64,000 nucleotides of DNA from Crassaminicella profunda (GCF_019884785.1 NZ_CP082326.1:675355-739354); one strand, 5' to 3'; positions 1-9,023 are shown, counted from the stretch's first letter. Translations and numbers: made by a program. Notes: generated from the sequence alone by a model not told the origin.

Positions 1-552
1 TTCTTCTTCAAGATGGCTTGCTTTTTTTAAACCCAATACTAATAAAAACAGTGCCATTGGAAGGAGGGAAATCATCAAAAGTCCCATTCTCCAGTCAATA
101 CTGAATAAATAGACAAGTAGGAGTATAGATACAATAAAATCTGCGCTCATTCTCGTCCACATATGTCCAACTACACTTTCCATATTGTCTACATCTTTAT
201 GAATAATGGTGCTTATTTCTCCTAAACGTTCGTTGGTATAAAATCCAAGAGAAAAAGATTTTAAGCGATAGACTATTTTTTCTCTAATTTTATAAACAAT
301 ATCAAAGCCAGCAAAATGTTTTTGTATATCTGCTAAGATATTCGAACCGCCCTTTACAAGTAAGCAAATACCAAGTATAATCCAATACTTAGGCAAATCT
401 GTATGATTATCTAAAAACAGTAATTCCAATATATGCAATGTTAATAGCATCATAGCAATACCAGTAAGTGCATAAATAACAAAACCGAAAATACTAATGG
501 CTAATGAACGTTTCCCTTTAGAAGTTAGTGTATTTAAAATTTCTAAAATCAA
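1..552 (-). CDS. ABC exporter permease/ATPase subunit, partial (runs off left edge)
   Basis: Only the N-terminal membrane part (about 184 residues) is inside the window; the ATPase domain lies beyond position 1. The protein starts at a TTG (552-550) preceded by GGAGGGATCAAA, and its start overlaps the stop of the upstream gene by 4 bp (TTGA), so the two are translationally coupled. The visible part has hydrophobic helices and the exporter-type stretch RLKSFSLGFYTNERLGEIST, which also occurs in similar form in its partner (LKKLSLGFFQERKIGDLTN). The pair is therefore most likely a heterodimeric type IV ABC exporter of the YbtP/YbtQ-like kind. Substrate unknown; control by the adjacent TetR protein is inferred. 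Confidence 0.85.
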   Translation of the reverse strand, partial: MILEILNTLTSKGKRSLAISIFGFVIYALTGIAMMLLTLHILELLFLDNHTDLPKYWIILGICLLVKGGSNILADIQKHFAGFDIVYKIREKIVYRLKSFSLGFYTNERLGEISTIIHKDVDNMESVVGHMWTRMSADFIVSILLLVYLFSIDWRMGLLMISLLPMALFLLVLGLKKASHLEEE

Positions 553-2282
553 TTTGATCCCTCCTTGATATTCCAATGGTCTACCTTGTTTTGGTTATAA
601 ACCATTTTTTCATATAATTCACAACTTCTCATGAGTTCATCATGGTTACCCTTATGAATAATCTTTCCATGATCCATCACAACAATCTGATCTACATCTT
701 TAATTGTGTTTAAGTGGTGAGCAATCATAATCACTGTTTTATCTTTACTTAAATCTTCAATAGCAGATTGAATATAGGACTCATTTTCAGCATCTACTGC
801 TGCTGTTGCTTCATCTAAAATGATGATGGGTGCATCTTTTAAAATCATTCGTGCAATGGAGATACGCTGTTTTTCTCCACCAGAAAACTTCACACCAGCT
901 TCGCCAGCAGTGGAATCGTATTGATCTGGCAATGACATAATAAAATCATGGATACGTGCTTTTTTAGCAGCCTCTACAATCTCGTCCATAGTAGCATCTG
1001 GTTTTCCAATGCGAATATTTTCCTCTATACTCATGTTAAAAAGGAATACTTCCTGCTGAACCATAGCCGTTAGGGCATTTAATTGTTTCTCTGACATGTC
1101 TTTTGTATCTACACCATTAATGGAAATCGTTCCGTTTTCTGGTTCCCAAAATCCCATCAACAGATTTGCTAGAGTACTTTTTCCGCAGCCAGAAGCGCCA
1201 ACTAAAGCATTTTTACTACCCTTTCTAAAGGTTAGATTAATATTTTTCAAAGACTTTCCTTTTCCAGGATAGGAAAAATCTAAATCATGAATTTGAATAG
1301 TCCCATCTGTTATAGAGTTTTTTTGTTCTATTCTTTGAGGGGTAGGAACATTTAATACAGAACCGATACCTTTCATAGATTGATTGAAGACAACGTTGTA
1401 GTGCTGAAAAGTAGCTGTTTTAGCAATAGAAGATGTAAATGCCATACCTAATATGAGGGCAAGTATAAATTTAGGAACAGATATTTCTCCCATGGATAAG
1501 AAATAGGTTCCAAGGATGATGACCAGGACAACACCACCTTCCATGAATATATCAATCAGCCCCATTGGAATAGAAATGCCACCCATTGATTTTTTCATCC
1601 AGTACACATAATCCTTTGAAGATTTTATAGTCTTATCTGTTTTTGTTTCTTCTTTTCCAAAGGCCTTGATAACAGAGATATTTGTGATATATTCCATTAG
1701 ATGGTCTTGCATGTTTTTTGTACTGTTAGCAAATATTTCAAACATTTTTTCCCATATAGGAGTAGACAGTTTTTTTGTTAGCTGCATAAGGGGTAGGGTA
1801 GAAATCATAACTAGTGCCAATCGCCAATCAAGTAGTAACATAACCAAAAATATAATCACTGGGAGTAACGTTGCAGACATGATTTCTGGCAAACCATGTG
1901 CAAGATAAATCTCAACCTGTTCCACATCATGTTGGATGATATTTGTTAAATCTCCGATCTTTCGTTCTTGAAAAAATCCTAAAGAGAGTTTTTTTAGATG
2001 ACTGATTAATTGTAAACGTAAATCCATAAGGCAGTTATAAGCTGCATCGTGAGCTTTCCATGTGGAAACATAAGCGCAAACTGCTTTTAGGAAAAAAGAT
2101 ACAAGCATTAAGCCACAATCCACCCATATCATATTTCTTGTTAATGCCCCTTCAAATACCTTGCTCACCATATGGATCATGAGAACCTGAGGGAATAAAT
2201 CCAACACAACCTTAAAGGCAATCATGATATTGGATATTCGATTTTTGCTTTTTACTTCTTTTACAAGTGATTTTTGATTCAC
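549..2282 (-). CDS. ABC exporter ATP-binding/permease protein
   Basis: This 577-residue half-transporter has an N-terminal six-helix membrane domain (about residues 15-320) and a C-terminal ATPase (about 330-565). The ATPase shows Walker A GASGCGKST, a signature FSGGEKQR with Phe in place of the usual Leu, Walker B IIILDEATAAVD and an H-loop histidine (IAHH). It starts at GTG with AGGAGG eight bases upstream and overlaps the next exporter subunit. With that subunit it probably forms a heterodimeric exporter in the cytoplasmic membrane. The upstream 193 bp carry two TGAA-N6-TTCA dyads also found before tetR, so repression by that regulator is likely. The substrate cannot be read from the sequence; drugs, peptides or siderophores are all possible. 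Confidence 0.9.
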   Translation of the reverse strand: MNQKSLVKEVKSKNRISNIMIAFKVVLDLFPQVLMIHMVSKVFEGALTRNMIWVDCGLMLVSFFLKAVCAYVSTWKAHDAAYNCLMDLRLQLISHLKKLSLGFFQERKIGDLTNIIQHDVEQVEIYLAHGLPEIMSATLLPVIIFLVMLLLDWRLALVMISTLPLMQLTKKLSTPIWEKMFEIFANSTKNMQDHLMEYITNISVIKAFGKEETKTDKTIKSSKDYVYWMKKSMGGISIPMGLIDIFMEGGVVLVIILGTYFLSMGEISVPKFILALILGMAFTSSIAKTATFQHYNVVFNQSMKGIGSVLNVPTPQRIEQKNSITDGTIQIHDLDFSYPGKGKSLKNINLTFRKGSKNALVGASGCGKSTLANLLMGFWEPENGTISINGVDTKDMSEKQLNALTAMVQQEVFLFNMSIEENIRIGKPDATMDEIVEAAKKARIHDFIMSLPDQYDSTAGEAGVKFSGGEKQRISIARMILKDAPIIILDEATAAVDAENESYIQSAIEDLSKDKTVIMIAHHLNTIKDVDQIVVMDHGKIIHKGNHDELMRSCELYEKMVYNQNKVDHWNIKEGSN

Positions 2283-2347
2283 TGTTTAGACCTCCTATCA
2301 TTTTTATAATTCTTTAAATTGATGGATCGTATTAATACTTACAAAAC

Positions 2348-2361
2348 TGAATTATGATTCA
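2348..2361. promoter_or_regulatory. Candidate TetR operator, copy 1
   Basis: TGAATTATGATTCA, a dyad with arms TGAAT/ATTCA, lies 66 bp before the exporter start. It differs from the copy before tetR (3072-3085) at only two positions, both in the spacer region. Role as operator is inferred. Confidence 0.5.
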
Positions 2362-2431
2362 ATTTTAGTTTAAAAAAATAATCTTTTTCATAAAAGAAAA
2401 AATGATTAAAATAATGAGTATAAATCAAAAT

Positions 2432-2445
2432 TGAATATTAGTTCA
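2432..2445. promoter_or_regulatory. Candidate TetR operator, copy 2
   Basis: TGAATATTAGTTCA, the same TGAA-N6-TTCA form as the copies at 2348 and 3072, in the spacer between tetR and the exporter genes. It is exactly 84 bp from copy 1, i.e. on about the same DNA face. Confidence 0.45.
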
Positions 2446-2475
2446 TTTTTAAAGTAAAAAAATACTATGTATAGA

Positions 2476-3045
2476 TCATAGAGAATCCACCCCATTATAA
2501 TAACATTTAGTTACGAGAGTCAGCATCTCTCTGGCAAAATTTTTGTTTTTATAATGTCTTGCAATCTCTAAAATACTTTCAGTAAAATTGCTTGCAAGAA
2601 TATGAATAAGCATATCATCATAGTGATTAGTAGAAAATTGAGATAAACCAACGCGGATATGGTTTTCTAACATTTTGATGAGGGAGTCTTTGGCATTTTC
2701 ATGCTTGGTTCCTTTGCTTTTATCCATTAATATAACTAAAATTTTATGGTTTTCTATTAATTCTAAAATATAGTCTTTAGATATATTTTCATATTTCTCA
2801 GAGGGGAGACCCATAGAAAGTTCTTCTTCTTTTAACATTTTTTCAAAACTCATATATACAGGCGAAACGATTGCATCAAAAAGTTTTTCTTTATTTTTAA
2901 AATAAGAATATACAAGACCAACAGATATACCTGCTTTATCTGCGATTTCTTTCATTTTTGTACTTCTAAAATCTTTTTCATAAAAAATGTTAAGTCCCGC
3001 ATCAAAAATACGATCATAAATTTCTTTCTTTAATATTTGCGTCAC
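2476..3045 (-). CDS. TetR/AcrR family transcriptional regulator
   Basis: A 189-residue one-component repressor. The N-terminal helix-turn-helix reads KEIADKAGISVGLVYSYFKN (about residues 36-55), typical of TetR, and the rest is an all-helical ligand-binding domain. The frame extends to a TTG at 3063, but GTG at 3045 has AGAGGAG seven bases upstream and gives a normal TetR N-terminus, so I use it. It lies upstream of, and on the same strand as, the ABC exporter. A TGAA-N6-TTCA dyad just upstream (3072-3085) and two more before the exporter suggest that it represses itself and the exporter. Ligand unknown. Confidence 0.92.
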   Translation of the reverse strand: MTQILKKEIYDRIFDAGLNIFYEKDFRSTKMKEIADKAGISVGLVYSYFKNKEKLFDAIVSPVYMSFEKMLKEEELSMGLPSEKYENISKDYILELIENHKILVILMDKSKGTKHENAKDSLIKMLENHIRVGLSQFSTNHYDDMLIHILASNFTESILEIARHYKNKNFAREMLTLVTKCYYNGVDSL

Positions 3046-3071
3046 GTTAATTCTCCTCTTCAACTTAATAC

Positions 3072-3085
3072 TGAACGATGATTCA
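3072..3085. promoter_or_regulatory. Candidate TetR operator, copy 3 (autoregulation)
   Basis: TGAACGATGATTCA lies 27 bp upstream of the tetR GTG. It matches copy 1 (2348) at 12 of 14 positions, and the match extends into the flanks (ACTGAA on the left, TTTA-type on the right). Operator role inferred. Confidence 0.5.
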
Positions 3086-3331
3086 TGTTTAACTATATGC
3101 TATTTTATTTTAAGAGTCAATAGCTTTTTTAAAGTACAATAAAATAATTTAGACATTATTTAGTATTGTTAGATAGTATATGCTTTTGCAGGATATTTTG
3201 ATAGGATCAGGAGATTTATTCAAATCTGACCTTTTCTACAATATATGACAGAAGTAGTTATGGACATTTAGAAGGACAAGTTGTACAATGAAATAGAACA
3301 CATGTTCTTATAAAATTTGAGGGGTGATTTT

Positions 3332-3979
3332 ATGAAAAAGATTGAAGAACTTATAAAAATGGGCATATGTGTATTAAGCCCTACCTATCAAAAGAATGTA
3401 GGAAATGTGACAAAAATCATTACAAGAGATGGAGAAATTTTTATAGATCAGAGAACTACAAAGACTGTATTAAAGAGGATTGCTAAGTATTATACAATCC
3501 ATCTGAAATCTTGTAGATCAAAATATGGAGAAATGTTGCATCAACGTTTTAATATACCGATTCTTCTAAATAAAAAACTACTGCTAATACCACTAAAAAT
3601 GAGAAAACCCAAATTTAAAAAGGATGGGGCTAAAGGGTACATAAATCTTTATGATATTGAAAAAGTAACAGAAAAAGAGAAAAATATCATCATAAAACTA
3701 AAAAACAATATAGAGGTTATTACATTGGCTAGAATGAAAACCGTACAAGATCAAATAAACAAAGCCAAACTAATCTCAGGGGTCATATCTTTAAATTCAA
3801 AGGATGAGCAATCCTACCCATCAAAGGACTTTTATGCTGAATATAAAAGGCCAGCCACAAAAGGAGATATTGCAAAGCTTCAAGAGGAGTTTGAGAAGTT
3901 AAAAGGTGTGGTAGAAAAATCTTTTATTTCACAAAAACAACAAAAAATGGAGGAAATCAACTACTTTTATCGAAAATGA
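3332..3979 (+). CDS. ComK-like protein (putative competence-type regulator)
   Basis: 215 residues from ATG 3332, which has AGGGGTGA upstream; the TTG at 3317 has no ribosome binding site. The order of motifs resembles ComK, the competence master regulator of Bacillus: a short N-terminal strand, an RDGEIF-type strand, a SCRSKYGEML segment matching the SCRFFGSSYAG region, then a hydrophobic NIPILLNKKLLLIPL stretch and a YINLYDIEKV strand matching WISHVHVKEF. The C-terminal tail (about residues 195-215) is encoded by DNA that matches the tail of a dispersed repeat (see 14348 and 17597), so the original stop may have been replaced. ComK membership is from pattern recognition and should be treated as likely, not certain. 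Confidence 0.5.
   Translation: MKKIEELIKMGICVLSPTYQKNVGNVTKIITRDGEIFIDQRTTKTVLKRIAKYYTIHLKSCRSKYGEMLHQRFNIPILLNKKLLLIPLKMRKPKFKKDGAKGYINLYDIEKVTEKEKNIIIKLKNNIEVITLARMKTVQDQINKAKLISGVISLNSKDEQSYPSKDFYAEYKRPATKGDIAKLQEEFEKLKGVVEKSFISQKQQKMEEINYFYRK
3921..3976 (+). repeat. Repeat tail module without hairpin, inside a coding region
   Basis: This stretch matches the downstream tail of the hairpin repeat at 14348-14395 and 17597-17652: a T-run, ATTTCACAAAAAC, then ATGGAGG, then AACTA-TTTTATCGAAAA. Here it lacks the hairpin and encodes the last residues of the ComK-like gene. Confidence 0.6.
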
Positions 3980-4044
3980 TAGATAGTCATTCCCTTTGTG
4001 AGGATTGAAAATAGTAAATTATACTAAGATAAGGAGACTATGTC

Positions 4045-4776
4045 ATGCTCGTAAATCGTATCAGTTTTATTATTGTTACTTTACTAATAATGATTACCCT
4101 ATCCATATGTACAAAAAATACTGTTTTAGCAGGCGGAATTACTTTTATTACGGTAGTAGTGGGGTATATAATTATTGCATTTATACGCAGTAAAAAGAGG
4201 TTGAATATACTTGAAGAAAATTGCGATCCAAAGGCTTTTATAGAAGCTACAAAAAAACAAATGGAGATTACAGGGAAGAATCCTAAAATAAAAGCATATT
4301 TAACTATTGATCAGGCAGCAGGACTTATTTTAATGGGAGAATTCCAAAAGGCAAAGGAAATTTTGCTGTCTACCCCAAAATCTTATTTATCCGTAAAAAA
4401 TGGAACACTCCTTGTATATACAATCAATTTAATATCTTGTTTGTATGAGCTCGGGGAAGTAGATGATGCAGAGGAACTATATGAAACACAAGTTCCCCTA
4501 TTACCACCTGTAAATCAAAGAATGAGAATAGCAATGAAATTACTTATTGCAGAAAGATTTTTCTTTTTGAATAAATACGAAGAAAGTAAGGAACAGTTTC
4601 AACAATTATTAAAAGAGAAAATAAGCAAACGCAGAAAGTTGAGTATATTGTACAGGCTAGCACAAATAGATGAAAAAAATGGAAATCTCATAGCTGCACA
4701 AAAGAAATATAAAGAAGTAGCAGAGAATGGAAATCACTTGGGGATAGCAATACAAGCACAAAAACATCTACAATAA
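4045..4776 (+). CDS. TPR-like membrane-anchored protein
   Basis: 243 residues with two closely spaced N-terminal membrane helices (about residues 5-22 and 27-47), a short basic loop, then an all-helical cytoplasmic region. The helices have TPR spacing, for example LILMGEFQKAKEIL, LYELGEVDDAEELYE and RFFFLNKYEESKEQFQQLL, each with the small/aromatic pattern of TPRs. ATG 4045 is preceded by AAGGAG at eight bases. It is followed by a strong terminator (4812-4850), so it is probably the last gene of its unit. Function unknown; such proteins usually act as scaffolds. Confidence 0.7.
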   Translation: MLVNRISFIIVTLLIMITLSICTKNTVLAGGITFITVVVGYIIIAFIRSKKRLNILEENCDPKAFIEATKKQMEITGKNPKIKAYLTIDQAAGLILMGEFQKAKEILLSTPKSYLSVKNGTLLVYTINLISCLYELGEVDDAEELYETQVPLLPPVNQRMRIAMKLLIAERFFFLNKYEESKEQFQQLLKEKISKRRKLSILYRLAQIDEKNGNLIAAQKKYKEVAENGNHLGIAIQAQKHLQ

Positions 4777-4811
4777 ATATGAAAAAATAAAGAGGGATTG
4801 GATTAAAAGGG

Positions 4812-4850
4812 TCAGGTTTGAATAATTTATTTATTCAGGTCTGATTTTTT
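4812..4850 (+). terminator. Rho-independent terminator after TPR gene
   Basis: Arms TCAGGTTTGAATAA and TTATTCAGGTCTGA form a 14-bp stem (three G-U wobbles) over a 5-nt loop, followed by six T. Confidence 0.8.
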
Positions 4851-5012
4851 CTATAACTAAAAATGGTAAAATGGACCCATTAATTATGGAACTAATAGTA
4901 AAAATATTGAAATATTGGTAATTGTATAATAAAATGGTAATGCAACAATAGTATAGATAATTCATGAAGGGGTGTAATTATCTTAAAACATAATCTAAAG
5001 GGGAGTGGTCAT

Positions 5013-5831
5013 ATGGCTTATTTTTTAACAGATGATAATATGAAAATCTATTACGAGATTGAAGGGGAAGGACAACCAATTATTTTTATCCATGGTTGGA
5101 CTTGTAATCATGAATTTTTTAAAAAACAAGTAAAGCAATTATCTAAGGATTATAAAGTGATTACGTATGATTTAAGAGGACATGGGGTTTCAGAGCGTCC
5201 TGAAAATGGGTTGACTATGGCTAGATTAGCAAAGGATTTAAGAAATTTAATAGATTATTTAGCATTAAAAGAGGTAGTTGTTGCAGGATGGTCTATGGGT
5301 ACGACGATTATTTTAGAATATGTAAGACAATTTGGTTGTGAGCAGTTGAAAAAAATTTGCTTTATCGATATGACACCAAAAGTCATTGCAGATTCAGAGT
5401 GGAAGATGGGTTTGTTTGGTGAATTCAATCATCAAGATAATTTAAATCATATTGCCAGTGCAGCTGGAAATTGGCCAAAATTAATTGAAAGTTTTGTACC
5501 ATCATTATTTGCAACTTCAGGATGCAGAATAAAAGAAGATATGGATTGGGCATTTGAACAAGTGAAAAAGAATACACCTCATGTAGTAGTAGATTGTTGG
5601 GTATCTATGTCTAATCAAGATTATAGACCAGAATTATCAAAAATTACGGTACCTTGTTTAATTGCTAGAGGAGAAGAAAGTGCATTTTGTACGCTAGAAA
5701 CAGTTGAATATATGAAAAAAGAGATGCCAAAAGGGAAAGTAATAAATTATTCCAAATGTGGACATATCTTATTCATGGAAGAAGCTGAAACTTTTAATAA
5801 AGATTTTATAGAGTTTGTGAATGCTTTATAA
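5013..5831 (+). CDS. Alpha/beta-fold hydrolase
   Basis: 272 residues. It shows the family landmarks in order: oxyanion region HGWTCN (about residues 28-33), DLRGHGVSERP after strand 4, nucleophile elbow GWSMG (Ser near 94), a variable cap with a helical insert, and the catalytic His in KCGHILFMEEAE near residue 249. The acid residue is less clear and may be the Asp or Glu before the IARGEES strand. ATG follows AAAGGGGAG. It is cytoplasmic, with no signal peptide. It stands alone between a terminator and a stem-loop. Substrate cannot be inferred; related proteins act on small esters, lactones or carbon-carbon bonds. Confidence 0.85.
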   Translation: MAYFLTDDNMKIYYEIEGEGQPIIFIHGWTCNHEFFKKQVKQLSKDYKVITYDLRGHGVSERPENGLTMARLAKDLRNLIDYLALKEVVVAGWSMGTTIILEYVRQFGCEQLKKICFIDMTPKVIADSEWKMGLFGEFNHQDNLNHIASAAGNWPKLIESFVPSLFATSGCRIKEDMDWAFEQVKKNTPHVVVDCWVSMSNQDYRPELSKITVPCLIARGEESAFCTLETVEYMKKEMPKGKVINYSKCGHILFMEEAETFNKDFIEFVNAL

Positions 5832-5877
5832 AGGGTAGGATAAAAATTTTAAAATAGTCATAAAAGTCAAGCATGTA

Positions 5878-5922
5878 TTCGCCAAAATTATACAGTTATA
5901 ATGGCTGTATAGTTTTGGTGAA
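5878..5922 (+). other. 18-bp RNA stem-loop between hydrolase and chemoreceptor genes
   Basis: Arms TTCGCCAAAATTATACAG and CTGTATAGTTTTGGTGAA pair over a 9-nt loop. The two imperfect positions are G-U wobbles only when transcribed on the + strand. No T-run follows, so it is not a classical terminator; it may be a weak terminator, processing site or leader element of the chemoreceptor gene. Confidence 0.5.
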
Positions 5923-5969
5923 TATTATCATAAAAGAAACAAGACCTAAGATCAAGTAGGGAGGTTTAT

Positions 5970-7760
5970 ATGAGCGCTAAGCAATTGTATTGGAAGTTAA
6001 CATTAGTATTAGAATTAGTTACTTATGCAGTAATTATCCCTATAGCTGTTATTGGAACTTTTTTGATTGGGGATTTTTTTGGAGATAGGTTTTCACAAGG
6101 TGTTTTAGGATTAATGATTGCCGTTGCTGTAAATATTGCTGTAGGATTAATATTTAGAAAGAAATTATTATATGATTATTTAAAAGTACTATATGAAGAT
6201 GGAGAACAGGAACATACGAAACTTTGTCAAATAAAAGAAGCTTTATTAAGGTTTCCTTTAAGAGAAGGAATCGTTATGTTTTTTAGATGGTTATTAGGAG
6301 TACCAAGTATTTTCTTTTGTACAAATTTATTTGTTGATATTTCTGGAAAACAATATTTTATTTCTTTGATCATAGGCTTTTGTTTAGCTATTATAGGATT
6401 TATGTGCAATTATCTTAATTCAGAAAAACTTTTATATGATATATTTTTAGAAAAAAAACTTTATAATATTGAAATAGAAGAATCAAAATATATTCAATTT
6501 GGATTAGATAAAAAAATATTATCTGTTATTTTATCTATGCTACTGTTAGCAACATATTGTTATACTTATTTAGGCTATAGTTTTCATATAGGGATACTTG
6601 ATCAAAATAAATATGAAATTTATTTTATAAGTACCTTTATTTTATTAGCCTATGTGATTGTTGTATATGCGTATATATTCATAACAAATATGAAAAAGAA
6701 TATACGACAAATAGAAATTGTCATTAATAGTATTGCAGAAAAAGATTTAAATGTAGATCTTGTAAGGATTACTTCTGATGAGTTAGGAAATATCAGTAGA
6801 GATGTATATATTATGAAAAGCACCTTTGAAAAATTTATTAAAGAAATTTCTAATCAAGCAGAGAAGAATAAATCTTATTCAGAAGAACTATCTACTTTAT
6901 CTAATGAAACTTTAAGTGCAATAGATTTTGTTGCTGCATCTGTAGAAGAATTAGCCCAAGGAACATCTAATCAAGCATTAGAATCAAAAGAAGCTGTTTC
7001 AAAATTATTGACATTAGATCATGAGATGAATCATACAGGGGAAAATTCAAATTTAGTAAAAAAATATATTGATTATGCAGGAGAAGCTAGTAAAAAGGGC
7101 ATTGGTGTTCTTGAAAATTTAAAATTTAAATTTGAAGATAATGTACAAATTACTGAAGATATTGCAAAAAACGTTTCTGACTTATCCAATCAATCATTGT
7201 TAATTGATGAGATTATTAATGCAATCACAGGGATTGCCAATCAAACAAATTTATTAGCATTAAATGCAAGTATAGAAGCAGCAAGAGCTGGAGAAGCAGG
7301 GAAAGGATTTGCTGTAGTTGCTGATGAAATAAGAAAACTTGCAGAACAAACAGATGCGTCAACGAATGATGTAAGAGAAATTATAGAAAAGATGCAATTA
7401 GGCGTAGAGATGACGAAAGAGAATGTAAAAAAAGCACAAATCATAATGAATGAAACAACACAAGTATCTGATCATGCTTATGAATCTTTTCAGCATATTA
7501 ACAATGCAGTAGAACAAACTACTGAAAAGGTGAATAGTTTATTTACTAGCATACAAAAAATGAATGATGAGAAAGCAAGAGTGGTACAATCTATAGAAAC
7601 CATATCAGAGATTACACAAGAAGCAGCAGCTTCTACAGAAGAAGTAAGTTCAAGTGCACAACAACAAGTAACGAGTATTAATAAAGTATCAGTAATGGCA
7701 AATGAATTAAAAAATTCTGGCGAAATACTGAAAAAAGAGGTTGGCAAATTTAAGCTTTAA
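5970..7760 (+). CDS. Methyl-accepting chemotaxis protein with six-helix membrane sensor
   Basis: 596 residues. The N-terminal 235 residues hold six membrane helices in place of the usual two helices around a periplasmic Cache domain. A HAMP-like linker (about 236-290, with [10 protein letters not shown]) leads to a long signalling coiled coil. The tip motif [20 protein letters not shown] and the [15 protein letters not shown] helix identify it as an MCP that should drive CheA/CheW. ATG follows GGGAGG. The next genes encode an ECF S-component and a TudS-related desulfidase; a shared ligand is possible but only inferred. The hairpin repeat at 7798 lies just after the stop codon and may terminate it. 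Confidence 0.93.
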   Translation: MSAKQLYWKLTLVLELVTYAVIIPIAVIGTFLIGDFFGDRFSQGVLGLMIAVAVNIAVGLIFRKKLLYDYLKVLYEDGEQEHTKLCQIKEALLRFPLREGIVMFFRWLLGVPSIFFCTNLFVDISGKQYFISLIIGFCLAIIGFMCNYLNSEKLLYDIFLEKKLYNIEIEESKYIQFGLDKKILSVILSMLLLATYCYTYLGYSFHIGILDQNKYEIYFISTFILLAYVIVVYAYIFITNMKKNIRQIEIVINSIAEKDLNVDLVRITSDELGNISRDVYIMKSTFEKFIKEISNQAEKNKSYSEELSTLSNETLSAIDFVAASVEELAQGTSNQALESKEAVSKLLTLDHEMNHTGENSNLVKKYIDYAGEASKKGIGVLENLKFKFEDNVQITEDIAKNVSDLSNQSLLIDEIINAITGIANQTNLLALNASIEAARAGEAGKGFAVVADEIRKLAEQTDASTNDVREIIEKMQLGVEMTKENVKKAQIIMNETTQVSDHAYESFQHINNAVEQTTEKVNSLFTSIQKMNDEKARVVQSIETISEITQEAAASTEEVSSSAQQQVTSINKVSVMANELKNSGEILKKEVGKFKL

Positions 7761-7797
7761 ACAAAATATGGGTGATGGACAGTTTAGTTGTTTAGTT

Positions 7798-7838
7798 AAA
7801 AAGATAGAGTACTTCTTAAGGAAGGAAATATCTTTTTT
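7798..7838 (+). repeat. Bulged-G hairpin repeat, copy 1
   Basis: AAAAAGATAGAGTACTTC, loop TTAAG, GAAGGAAA, TATCTTTTTT. The outer stem AAAAAGATA/TATCTTTTT and inner stem CTTC/GAAG flank an internal loop with AGTA opposite GAA. It ends in a T-run and sits 37 bp after the chemoreceptor stop. Confidence 0.8.
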
Positions 7839-7960
7839 ATTTTATAACAACCATAAAAAAATCTATAGTTACCATATATTGTATAGATTATTTCAATTAT
7901 ACTTTTACAAATTTATAAAATATAATAGGTGTAAAATAATGTGATGAGGGAGGCTTTTTA

Positions 7961-8521
7961 ATGGGTTCAAAGGGAAGTACATTAACATTTGCAGCAATGG
8001 GGATTGTTATTAATATTGTATTTGGAACAGCTGTAAAAATGTTACATTTACCATTGTTATATTTAGATACAATAGGTACAATTTTTACATCAGTGATTCT
8101 AGGACCGTGGTATGGAGCCGTGACAGGAGGTTTAACAAATATAATACAAGGGGTTTTAACAAATCCTAAAAATATTCCCTTTGCATTAGTAAATATTGCT
8201 ATTGGAGTAATTGTAGGTTTTATTGCAAAAAAATATAAGTTTGATTTTAAAACAGCAATAATTACAGGAGTAATTTTAGCAGTGATAGCCCCTCTTATTG
8301 GTACGCCTATTGCAGTATGGATCTATGGAGGAATAACAGGTGATGGAAATGACATTATTTTTACTTGGTTAGTACAATCAGGAAAAACAATTTTTACAGC
8401 AGCATTTATTCCTAGAATTACAGGAAATATTTTAGATAAGCTTGTTAGTTGTTTCCTTGTTGCATTATTAATCAATCGTATTCCAAATAGAATGATTAAA
8501 GGAAAACGTATCAATGCATAG
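7961..8521 (+). CDS. ECF transporter S component (CD3073-like)
   Basis: 186 residues, with about five to six membrane helices and a helix break of the S-component type (ILGPWYGAVTGGLTNIIQG, about residues 46-64, resembles the GPxxGAxxG helix of ECF S proteins). S components bind a micronutrient and pair with an energizing EcfT-EcfA module encoded elsewhere. ATG follows GAGGGAGG. It overlaps the next gene by 8 bp, which indicates one operon. In C. difficile this family (CD3073) is adjacent to the TudS-related CD3072, the same arrangement as here. A thiolated base or related sulfur compound is a reasonable guess at the substrate, not established. Confidence 0.82.
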   Translation: MGSKGSTLTFAAMGIVINIVFGTAVKMLHLPLLYLDTIGTIFTSVILGPWYGAVTGGLTNIIQGVLTNPKNIPFALVNIAIGVIVGFIAKKYKFDFKTAIITGVILAVIAPLIGTPIAVWIYGGITGDGNDIIFTWLVQSGKTIFTAAFIPRITGNILDKLVSCFLVALLINRIPNRMIKGKRINA

Positions 8522-9023
8522 ATTACAAAAAGTTATTATTCTTTCACACTGTATATTGAATCAAAATACAGTAGTAAAACCGCTAGCAAGAGCAAAAGGA
8601 GCATATAATCGTATTGTAAAAAATATATTGGATTTAGATATTGGCATACATCAATTACCTTGTCCAGAGTATTTATTTTTAGGATTAGATCGAAAACCTA
8701 TGAGCAAAAAAGCCTATGATTCATATACATATAGGAAAATATGCAAAGAGATTGCACTCTCTAGTATAAAAGTAATAAAAGAGTACATAAATAAACAATA
8801 TGAAATCGTTGGTATAGTAGGGATTAACTGTAGTCCAACTTGTAGTATGAGTGGAGAGATGGGTATTCTAATGGAGGAATTATTAAAACTTCTACATGAT
8901 GAAAAGATCAAGCTCCGTTTTTTTGAAATACCTACTAATTATAATGAAGATGGTGAAAACCAAGATATACTCAGTGAATTCCATGATTTCTTGAGTATGA
9001 CCAACAAGGAACCTAGTAAATAA
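8514..9023 (+). CDS. TudS-related putative desulfidase (CD3072-like, DUF523 relative)
   Basis: 169 residues. Cysteines sit where TudS/DUF523 proteins hold their [4Fe-4S] cluster: SHCILNQN near the start, LPCPEY at about residue 44, and GINCSPTCS near 106-112. TudS removes sulfur from 2-thiouracil, so this protein may desulfurize a thiolated compound brought in by the overlapping ECF S component. ATG 8514 lies inside the previous gene, with AAAGGA upstream. The 3' end is closely followed by repeat copy 2. Substrate is inferred only. Confidence 0.78.
   Translation: MHRLQKVIILSHCILNQNTVVKPLARAKGAYNRIVKNILDLDIGIHQLPCPEYLFLGLDRKPMSKKAYDSYTYRKICKEIALSSIKVIKEYINKQYEIVGIVGINCSPTCSMSGEMGILMEELLKLLHDEKIKLRFFEIPTNYNEDGENQDILSEFHDFLSMTNKEPSK

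Noticed and set aside
3206-3236. Terminator for tetR
   Set aside because: It lies upstream of tetR on the opposite side of its direction of transcription, and on the minus strand has no T-run.
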